A stretch of 64,000 nt of DNA from Symsagittifera roscoffensis (lineage: Eukaryota > Xenacoelomorpha > Acoela > Convolutidae). The position numbers and the translations under genes were made by a program. The notes under the pieces are model-generated. The model had not been told where the DNA came from and searched no databases. It saw only the letters and a list, made by a program, of their open reading frames with translations. Position 1 is the first letter of the stretch. Each line of letters opens with the position of its first letter. This document shows, in pieces, positions 52,901 to 61,500 of the stretch. Where the stretch lies: positions 54,716,467-54,780,466 of the forward strand of contig NC_087068.1 of assembly GCF_963678635.1 (NCBI RefSeq). Direction: 5' to 3'.

Positions 52901-55900
52901 AACAAAATCAGTTAAATCACTTATTATGCTGCTGACATGCTCAATTTCATGAAAATTCAAATGTAACTACCGAGTGCTAGTTACTACTCATGATATATCT
53001 AGAAATTATTGTATGTATATTATAGAGGTTTGATATTATTTTTCTACTCATTGTTTTTCGGCTTCATGGTTGCCGGTTTAAGCTTTGTCTGTTTAGTCTC
53101 CAAAATACGTAATCTACTTGGCATACGCTTCTTGAATAGCTATCGTGGATCTTCTGTGGGCGTTACATGAAGTGTTTCCTATGTTTTTTTTTTGACGAAG
53201 AGTTTCAGCTTATTTGATGTTGGCTTCAATTCTGTCGGCTTATTTACCAATGTTTTTCCTTAAAATTTGCAGTAATTTTTTTGAGATACTGGCACCAATT
53301 TTTTGAATGCTCTAATACAACCCCACTAGGACGGACCTCTTTGAAAAATTAAATAAATTGAAGCACGAAAAAAAACGCATTTTTTTCTTTACTTATTGTT
53401 TTTCTACTTTCTTCAATTGTGACATAGTTCGAAGTTCTGTTGACTATTTTTTTAGCGTCATTGCGCATTCATGATATAATTTTTCTATTGTAAGTGGTGC
53501 GAAGCTCAGCTTTGCCTCCGTGTATATGAAAAGTGCAGTTTAGCATTAGGCCTATTTCTTGTTCACTTGACTTTGCAGTTATTTTTCGGAAGCTTTTTTT
53601 GCACAAAACGAAGTTTTGCATTATCTGCAAAACTTAAAAACTAATGAAATTTATCAATTCTCGTTGCTTTCCCTGTCTGCAAACTTTCCGCAAGTGTTTG
53701 ATGAGGGCTATAGAGTTGTTCTATAATTCATTGTTTGATTTCCAGGAAGTAAAGAGTTGACCAGTTTGTGGAATATAGAACCGGATAATCTGAAGGCCTG
53801 CAGAGCGGAGAATAGACGCATCTTCCCAGAGGTGAGAAGAAAAAATAGGCATTTAAATAGCATCAAAAATGCCCTATAGAATTTTTGGCCCAGACAATGA
53901 GCGACCCTTAAATCTTCAAGCGAAATCTCCTTTTAACGCATGTAAAACAATTGTGGGTCCATAAATATCCCACTATTGAAACCCTAACAAAACAACCCTG
54001 CTTCATCTGTGAAAAGCAAGTTGTATCACTCTGAACTCTATAAGCCAATCCTATTACCAATTAAGTGGAAACTATATTTTGCATTAGTTTCCCAGCGAAG
54101 ATGCAGTTTCTTTGCCGATCTTTTTGAGTATGATATGTTTAAGATGCGACAATTAACCCGCGAGGGAAAAGAGTAACATAAGAACTTTTCAGAATCGATG
54201 TTGTGCCCTTTTATTAGGAAATAAATGTACTTACTTTATTGATTGTTTTGGGCTGAGAAATTGCAAGCATCGAGCAGGGGCATGCGGGGCTCGAACCAGT
54301 GACCTCTGGAATGAGAGATGGAGGCCTTAGCCACTTCACCACATCGCTCTTCTAAATATGAATGTTCTGTTTTGTGCTCTATAGGTGAAGGACTTCTTCC
54401 GGGAGGCGGCGGAGCAGTTGGAGCCGGGGGCAGGCGTGGAGGAGGAGTACCTGTTGGTGTTGAAGCCCAACTACCAGTGGTGTGGGCTGAGACTTCTGGC
54501 CAGGAGGAGCACCCTCTTCTTCCAGCCCAACTCACAGTTCAAAACTGTGCCAGACTTCCTCAAAGGTACGAGTAGTAATAGACAACAACAACCACTTCTG
54601 CGATAGCATTCGAGTCATTTAGTTCACCCACAAAATTACAAATAAAGCGAAAGGATTACAGGCAGTCACTTTATGTTAAAGTATCAGTTGTAGACATTTT
54701 CTAAATAAAATAAATACAATGAATTCGTCTTTTTAGGGCACGAACAAATGTACCGATTGTCTTATTGCTAACATAAAGAAGAAACTTCAAGGGAGTTTTT
54801 GAAATTGTTTGGCGCATTTATGAGGTATTGTGGTAAATATATTGATCAGAGTTATTGATGTTAAAGCAATGATTGACAAAACCTTCAACGCCAAGCCAGC
54901 CGTGAAACCCGAATCGACCATTATGAGTGTCGATCGAACTTCAATCGCAAACGGCTCGATGACGCCTAACAGAACCACAGCAGATAACGAAAAGACCATA
55001 ACTCAGGCCAATGGTACTGAAGAAATGGACGATGGTGCCTCGGCAACTACTAATAATGAAGCGTCGGCTGGGGACAACTCGGCTCTAGTTGACGAGTGTC
55101 GTGCACCGAGCGACTCGGAAATGACTGCGATGGCGACGCACATTCCCAAGAGCAATCTGAAGGACTTGGCAGTTCAGCTGGACTTCAAGGACGAGGAAAT
55201 TGACGCTTTAGAAAAGGTCGGTAAAATTATATATGTGTGGGCGGATAAATGCAAAATGCAATGAGCTGCATTTTCACTATCGAAATGGCATTTTAATGGA
55301 GTTTTTGTCGAACGGTAAATAGCACTAATTTGCAAATTCGTTGGGAATTGAGAAAGATGTTTCACGCCATTTTTCGACTGCAAGATGGATTCGATTTAAA
55401 CTTCAAATCAAATAATATTAGCTCAAATACAGTAGTAATCGAGATTTGGAGTGAGTACTCTTTACAGTATGGACTCATTCGCTAAAGATAAGCCTGAGAA
55501 AAAAACAGAAATTTCAGACCAATTTTTCTCGACACTGAGAAATTAGTTTTTCCTTTAACATGTTTTAGTATCCGAATCAGGACAGGGTGTCTGAATGCGG
55601 TGCCAAGTTTAACCCTTGCTAGCGTTCGTTGACGTACCGTACCATAAATCCCGTGAAAACACTCACTCTCCGCTATAGTTAGTTTCCACTACGAGGCTGG
55701 TCGAAAAATAAATCTAGGCTGCCATTCCCTGACCTGTCGAATTGTGTCTTTTACACCAGATAACGTTTGATGAAGATGCCACCCCCACTTTTCTGCTATG
55801 AAATCTTCTTCCAGTTTCAAAACCTTAATATCTAAATAATGTGCTTCAAAAGCGACTTATAACCTGCATGTTTATACGCTGCAGATTTCCATTAAAAATA

Positions 55901-57659
55901 ATTCATTTTTTAACATTTAAATCAATATTACCTTTTTAGAGAATAAAAGCTGTGCTCGGAACATTCTGTGTTACACGCGCAGCGACCGGCTACTTCTGTT
56001 AGAATTAAAATTTTAATGATTCTCAATTTAAACAATTGGTTTTTTTGGGGTTAAGATTATCTAATTACGTGCTCATGTTTGACTCATCTGTTGTATTATT
56101 TAGGATCCGGATTCGTGGTGTGTGTCTATGTTGAGACTGTGGGTTGAGAGGGAGGGCGAAGAGGCCTCGGTGTCCAATCTGGTCCAGTCTCTTCTGGATG
56201 TGGAGTTGCCACACATCGTGTTCAGAGTATACCCCAAACTGCTGCCCTCACAGTACCGGAAAAAGGTAAAATAAAGAGTCGATTTTTAGAGGCCGACAAA
56301 TAATTGGTTAATGATTTTTACACTAGCCAGCTTGCGAAGCGTTGTGTCTTATTACACTAGCATCAGCTTAGTGTATTATTACGAACCTTCTTTTAAAAAA
56401 GTAATGAACGTAGTGAAGAGTCTTTTATAGGTCTTGCTGATTTTTTTTTTTTCGTTTTTTTTTCAGGAACAATTCTTAAAATGTGCACAAAAGTCTAATA
56501 ACTACAGATGTGCATTCATATATTGATGCATATGCAGTTAGGTATATGTGCACTTTTTGAGCACAATTGAAATTCGTCTGCTGAAAGTGACGTAAATAGC
56601 ATCTCCAAATACGAACGTGGAAATGGCGCGAAAGAGTGAACGATTTCTAGTTTCAAAAGTTGAATTTCTTTTTTTTTGGATTTCCAGCGGAGCAAAAACT
56701 TCACCTGTTGATCCAGTTTTTTTAAGTTGGGTTAATGTTATCAAAAAAGTGCCAATCATAAGTCGTTCTAAAAATTCAAAGAGCTTAAACGGCATCTATA
56801 TTTTGCTTTGAAATTCGAAAGTTGAGACTTTTTCAACTAAGTCAGTGTTTTCTTTTAATCTTTACTTGCGTTCATTACTCTTTTCCAATCTTCGATTGGC
56901 AATGTTCTATACTAGCGATCAGCGTAGTGTATTACCACGAACCTTCTTTTTTCTAACCTAACTGGCAAACAAAAGTGTTCATTAAAAGTGTTCACGAATT
57001 TGGAAATTTCACTTTAGCATTGGAAATTGCATGCATTTGTTTGTGGCTAGTGTTTGTGATGTATTTAGCGTCCGTGGCCGGGTGGTTAGTGTGGAGGTTC
57101 ATAATCTCTAGGTCGCAGATTCGAATTCAAGACGTAGCTGAATTTGTACTAATTCGAGGCTTATTTTTAATTTTACTTATTGCACTTTATAGAGCTGCAT
57201 TTTGTCGTGCTGTCGCTAGTGTTTGCGAGGTGAAGCTTCGCCTCTGTAGAAAAGTTTTTTTCTTGATTTTGAGGTAGAAGTATGACATAAAAGTCTGTGA
57301 AATTATGCAGGGGCGTGTGTAGGGTTTGTTTTTTGACAGGTGGAGAGGGTTGAGAAAATTTGTCGGTCTTATTTTATGGCGCATGCATTTGGAGTTTTTG
57401 AGCTCTTTTTGAACCTGAATTGATCATTTTTATCATAGTTTTCTGCGCCACAGGCTGTTTGTTGAGGAAAATAGCGTCTGCATTTTTTTGAGAAGGTTAA
57501 GATCCGAAAAAAAATTTTTTCAATTAAATAATGCAATGAACTAGAAATATTAAAAAGGCGAAAAATAATTGGCAAGATGTTCAATTTCAGGCGATGGAAA
57601 TTCTAGAAGAAACAGAGAAACCAGCGGATGAATCCGATGAGCCCATGGTTGTGTCCTAG
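43924..57659 (+). CDS. THOC1: THO complex subunit 1 (10 exons)
   Basis: Exons: 43924-44314, 44425-44683, 44777-45049, 51115-51286, 51916-52183, 53746-53831, 54385-54565, 54852-55216, 56104-56265, 57591-57659. All junctions keep frame and give 741 aa. THOC1 is a core subunit of the nuclear THO/TREX complex that couples transcription to mRNA export. Recognised by family blocks: LSAGKNYLLRMCN, NTVLCGRIQLFLA, DYNLYKKFWSLQDYFRNP, WNSWKNAGCP, LRLLARRSTLFFQP, and a C-terminal death domain across exons 8-9 (NLKDLAVQLDF ... WCVSMLRLWVEREG). The acidic C-terminus ends in MVVS. Exon 5 ends in a GC donor (G|GCAAGT at 52184); the other introns are GT-AG. Intron 3 is 6 kb and holds an antisense gene. The start is the first ATG after an in-frame stop. 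Confidence 0.95.
45535..45610 (-). repeat. Possible tRNA-derived SINE fragment
   Basis: On the minus strand CCAGGTTCGATCCC is a good polymerase III B box; the A box upstream of it is weak. Position in an intron suggests a decayed SINE. Confidence 0.35.
46217..46635. repeat. Tandem duplication, unit about 210 bp
   Basis: Both units begin with GTATATAGGTCTTGGTGATT followed by T-run and CAGGAAA, and end near GTGATCGATTTC. They share AAAATAAAGGCAAACTC. The sequence is the 5' part of the interspersed family at 56400 and 63005. Confidence 0.7.
46640..46900 (+). repeat. Interspersed repeat family, copy in THOC1 intron 3
   Basis: Shares TTGATCCAGTTT, TATCAAAAAA, AAAATTCGAAAGTTGA and TTGCGTTCATTAC followed by TTTTTTCCAACT with copies near 56690-56900 and 63290-63500. 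No coding capacity. Confidence 0.6.
47165..47226 (+). repeat. tRNA-like SINE head
   Basis: TCGGCCTAGAGGTAACG resembles an A box, and GGTTCAAGTCCC 30 nt downstream is a standard B box followed by CGGCGGGAC. Lacks a full cloverleaf by eye, so a tRNA-derived SINE or pseudogene rather than a working tRNA. Confidence 0.5.
48471..50479 (-). CDS. CAPSL: Calcyphosine-like EF-hand protein, nested in THOC1 intron 3 (4 exons)
   Basis: Minus-strand exons 50479-50281, 49922-49708, 49191-49044 and 48751-48471 join in frame to 280 aa. The N-terminus ([37 protein letters not shown]) is typical of calcyphosine-like proteins, which are cytosolic calcium binders often tied to cilia. Four EF-hands: DDSGDQQLDYKE, DKDGSGSLNFDE, DQNDNGTIEIDD and a divergent last one in SPDNRDGTVTKEEF. 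SYYAGISASVDNDAYFDLMM matches the family end. About 70 further residues, rich in Pro, Gly and Asn and starting DEPNRPKTGG, exceed the usual 205-210 aa length. All introns are GT-AG. The whole gene lies antisense between THOC1 exons 3 and 4. CAPS versus CAPSL is not resolved. Confidence 0.9.
50480..51114. other. THOC1 intron 3, distal part, and CAPSL-like upstream region
   Basis: AT-rich, no ORF or known repeat recognised. It should contain the promoter of the antisense CAPSL-like gene. Confidence 0.45.
51287..51915. other. THOC1 intron 4
   Basis: AT-rich, GT-AG, no feature recognised apart from an inverted pair near 51525-51550 (GGAAATGATTTGAATTTTCC region). Confidence 0.4.
52184..53745. other. 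THOC1 intron 5 (GC-AG)
   Basis: Starts GCAAGT and ends TTTCCAG. Contains one member of a 164-bp repeat pair (52399-52562) and a fragment of the repeat motif GCTTTGCCTCCGTGT near 53505. Otherwise nothing recognised. Confidence 0.55.
52399..52562 (+). repeat. 164-bp dispersed repeat, copy 1
   Basis: Nearly identical to 58884-59047: both start ATGCTGTTTTTTATCC and end ATCAAACAGG. No TIRs or ORF seen. The sharp ends and high identity suggest a recent short insertion or segmental copy. Confidence 0.85.
53832..54384. other. THOC1 intron 6
   Basis: AT-rich. Holds a minus-strand tRNA-like sequence at 54273-54350, ending only about 35 bp before exon 7. Confidence 0.5.
54273..54350 (-). repeat. tRNA-like SINE head or tRNA pseudogene
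   Basis: Minus strand: TGGTGAAGTGGCTAAGGC matches an A box, and CTGGTTCGAGCCCCGC a B box 37 nt later, with CCTC...AGAGG able to form an anticodon-like arm. The acceptor stem pairs poorly, so probably not a functional tRNA. Confidence 0.5.
55217..56103. other. THOC1 intron 8
   Basis: About 890 bp, AT-rich, GT-AG; no gene or repeat recognised. Confidence 0.4.
56400..56960 (+). repeat. Interspersed repeat family, copy in THOC1 intron 9
   Basis: Closely matches 63005-63510: shared blocks include GTGCACAAAAGTCT, ATTGATGCATATGCA, CTGAAAGTGACGTAAATAGC, ATCTCCAAATACGAA, TGTTGATCCAGTTTT, CCAATCATAAGTCGTTCTA and ATTACTCTTTTCCAATCTTC. No coding capacity. Confidence 0.85.
57069..57134 (+). repeat. tRNA-like SINE head
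   Basis: TGGCCGGGTGGTTAG fits an A box and GATTCGAATTC a B box. The ends GCGTC and GACGT can pair like an acceptor stem. Downstream sequence matches other repeats in this region, as expected for a tRNA-derived SINE. Confidence 0.55.
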
Positions 57660-58527
57660 GAACCCCCCAAAGGCCACACATCTTTCAAAGTGCAACTCGC
57701 AATTCTGTTTCATGGCCCTTATGTCAAATGCGAAATGTGCACAGGTTGCGCGTGCTTCGAAGTTGTTCCTCCCTTTCACTCACTTGGTTGGAGAAGTGTG
57801 TCTGTTTTGTTGGTGTCCTCAGTAAACAACTATTTGTTGATGTGATTGATCTCTCTCTTATTACTGTTGTTAAATATTATGACAAATTTTGTTGCTCCTA
57901 GAAATTCACTTTTGATTGTATCCCGTGTTTTTACTCATTGAGAACTATGAGAACTATTTCTAAGAAAGAATGATATCCGCTCCACCAGCGTCAAATAGTT
58001 TTGCAAAAACTGTTCTACTATTTTGGAGTTTAATTGCACAGTTGAATTTTCTCAGAAGATAGATGGTGAATTTTCTCAAAAAATTTAAAGTGCTCTAACG
58101 TACACTCAAATTTCCAATTTTGTTTTTCTTTACTCGGGTGTTTGCTTAACAAGGCCGAAACTGGGTGCCTGTTTTGCATGTAACTAGTAGCAGATTCTGG
58201 GGGAGGGTGACACGCGCCAAACACAACTCCATTTTTTGGTCAAAAACTTACTGAAACGGTTGGCCTTCCGCGCGAAATTTTCTCAAAAGAATTTTTGAAA
58301 ATCCCTTTGTCGAGAAAACCCTAGATACGCCTGCCTGTTCCTACATATGTGAGAAATGGACTAATAACTCTTCCTTTCTCATAATAAACAAGCTTTATAT
58401 AAAAAGCGGGACTTCCAGTTTTCATCAAAACTGTTTTCCAGAACCAAGAGTGCGCTCAGACATATCTACATGAATCTTCAGTTTCTAGTGACGTTTTCAG
58501 ACTGTTGGCCTTCAGATTTCAGGTTGG
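57660..58527. other. Intergenic gap between THOC1 and SLC25A51
   Basis: About 870 bp, no ORF of note. Two AG acceptor-like sites (TTCAG, TTTCAG) occur at 58511-58522 just before the SLC25A51 ATG. Confidence 0.45.
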
Positions 58528-61500
58528 ATGAATGAGAAATGCGTCTCTGAAAAGGAAGACAATACTCTCTCAGTTGGGGATGAAATCAATCTGAACAAAA
58601 TAAGAACGGACGATGGTCATCGAAGTCGCAGAGGAGAGAAAACAGCCCTGGCCCAAGGAGTCAGTGGCTTCATTGCCGGATGCACTAATGTATTAATCAC
58701 CTTCCCCATTAATAAAGTGAGCCCTGTTGATTAACTTTAAGACTAATAACTTATGAGCACAATTGTTGCTGTTCGCATAACATGGTAACGGCGATTCAAA
58801 AGCTGAAAACAGGGATAAAAATGCAAGCTTTTCCATTGAAAATTGCAATAGGCTACCCTTAATATGAGTTAAGAATTGAATATATGCTGTTTTTTATCCT
58901 ATGCTAAAATAGTCTTTTCAGTCATTTAAATCAGTGCTCATCAAAAGCAACAAGACCATTGGTTCTTGTCCCTCGCGATGAGCAAAATCGTGAGCGATGT
59001 TTGGGTGTGGTCAAGTTTATTTGATCTCGAATCAATTATCAAACAGGTTTTTTTATCAATTAGTTGCTATCGGAAGTATCGTTTTGAAAGGTCGATGAAT
59101 GAAGTTCAGACAAATATTAGGTCATCATCATGTTTATTTAGGGACTCTTTTTTTGTTATTATCTCTCATGATTGGGCTTGCAAAGTTCTGCTAGAGGATC
59201 TGTCGAAGTGTTTTCAACAGAGTGCGGGTGCGGCTTCAAATGTTTCTGAAATATCACCAGACCCGCTCAGGTTGTTGCATAGTTCGATTTGATTTCTTTT
59301 CGAGTTCTGTTCAAACTCATTTGCTAAAATGAAGGAAGCAACCTAAGCTCTCCTCTAATACAAGTCCAAATGGCACAAAAAAACGTGAATGACTTTTACT
59401 TTAATATGTGGATTATAATTCAGAGAAATCTGAGCTGATTGAAAATCAAAACCATTGATCCAGTTTTTCAAATTGAACTTGTTTTATCAAGAAAAGTGTC
59501 ATCTTGAAAGTGCTCAGCTTCTTTCACAGATTTGATAATTTTCCAACTGCGTGTTGGCTATGTTTAAGCTCAAATCAAATGTCTTCGCTATATGGAATAT
59601 TACACTATTATTGAAGTGTACGAGGCGCGATAAACGTCTTTGACTTCGCATAAGTAGATTTTAATTTCCCGCGGAATTAAAAATTACCCCTTGATCTAAG
59701 TTTCTCCAATTGGGTTACTTCTATCAAAAAAGTCGTCAATTATAAATAAAACTTAAAATTCGGTTTACCTAAACAGGAGTTTTTCTGAAGTTGCGTTTTT
59801 GGTCATTTTTTTCCAGTTTCCTTGGGATCAATAACATCTTTCAATAACATGTTTCCAACTGTCTGATGACAGTGTCTAAAAACTGTCTAATCATCATCAA
59901 ATAAGTTTGAAATTGTTATAGCTCCACGGCTTTAAGCTTTTCCTTTGCAACTCGTAAGTTGCGAAAGTTTTTTTGCCTCTTAAAACAACTTTCATCAAAT
60001 TTGACAGAAATTTTTGTTGCGTTATTATCGAATTTTAGCAACTTCCAGGCTCCATCCCTTTTGCTCTGGAGATAATGTGGTTGCTTTTTCATCGTGGCAT
60101 TCGAGTCCCGGCTGGACCTTGTTTTTTATTTGACCTTGTCTTAAATTGAGTTTTCGGTAAAAATTGACTAATCAGACTATATTTTTTCGGCTTATATTGC
60201 CACAACACAGACGTTTTTTGCATTGGAAGAAATGTGCATTATAGTCTCGAGTGTCTTTGATTAACTCCTGTTGTTAGTAAATTTACTAACCCTGTCTGGT
60301 ATTTTTCCGTTTTTTTTTGCGTTTTTTCGCTCAGAGATTTTATTCGGTCTAAATGATTTCCTCTTAAATTTTGTCGGTTTAGTGGAACTATTTTGCATCG
60401 TCTTAACGGCAAAAAATGTTTATTGTTTTATATAAATCGGGTCGGTTGTTGCATAAAAGTTAAAATTTTGAACAATCGCTCAAGTTTTTTATGACAATTT
60501 TTTTTGCGTTTTTATTTTTGGATCAGTAGTTGTCTAACCACACAATGTCGGCTTAGTGAACGCTCGGAAAACACTAAAAGCCTGTTTAATGTTAGTAGAT
60601 GTGTTTCTTTCTCGAATGTTTTTCAAGTTTCGATTTAGTTGTTTCGATTTTAGGATCTGTTTGGTGGCTTGCAATGTGGCGCTTTCGTTGTAACTCTGCC
60701 AAGTTGTGCCAAAAAGTGAAAATGGCGGGAAAAGCAACTGTCTATAATAAGGACATTCAATTTTAGCAAGTTTTTTTGGAAGTGGAAAGTATTTTTCTGT
60801 AGTTGAAGAGTACGGAAGACTTGGTATGGTGTTCATACTAGGAAAATCAAAATATTGATTAGTAAAACTCGCTGAAAAGACGAGGATAGCGGAAGAGAGG
60901 ATACAAGAGGGCATATAGTGTTTTTTCGTTTGTGTTGGCCAAGATTTATCTAGATCCGTTTTTGTTTAACTATATTGCATTTGTAAATATATTTTATTTT
61001 CACTTTTCAGGCGATGTTACGGCAGCAGTTATCCGGTCACCTCACAAAAAAAGTGATCAGTGAAATGAAGAAAGAGGGCTGCGCGTATCTCTATAGAGGT
61101 CTAGGTCCGGTTTTGCTACAAAAGACAGTCGCGTCATCCCTTATGTTCGGAGGTTACGGGTACTTCGGTAATTTGATCGAAGCCAGAAACCCTGCTCCAA
61201 ATCTCCTCTCGAACCGTCACAGACGTAGTTTTGCAGCGGGTGGATTATCAGGTGCATTTGAAGCAGTTTTAACCCCATTTGAGAGAATTCAAGCGTTGAT
61301 GATAGATTCAAAAAGGCATGTGCAGTTTAAAAATTCAGTTGAAGCCTTTGCCTATGTGAGAAAAATGGGCTTGAAGGAAATGTACCGAGGGTATACGTGT
61401 ATTCTGGTCAGGAACTCAGTGTCATCTGCAATATGGTTTTCAACCAGGACTAAATTAAAAGAGAAAGCAGTACTGTCGTCCGACAAAAGATTCAAGAGAA

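Larger units (their letters stand above)
56266..57590. other. THOC1 intron 9
   Basis: Largely repeat-derived: an interspersed family copy (56400-56960) and a tRNA-like SINE head (57069-57134), followed by GTGTTTGCGAGGTGAAGC-type repeat sequence near 57220-57250. Confidence 0.55.

Noticed and set aside
57069-57134. Functional tRNA gene
   Set aside because: Boxes A and B are fair, but the anticodon arm and T arm do not fold cleanly by eye; a SINE head is more likely.
56975-57277. Hydrophobic 100-codon frame in THOC1 intron 9
   Set aside because: Runs through a tRNA-like repeat and family repeat sequence; no homology or splice context.
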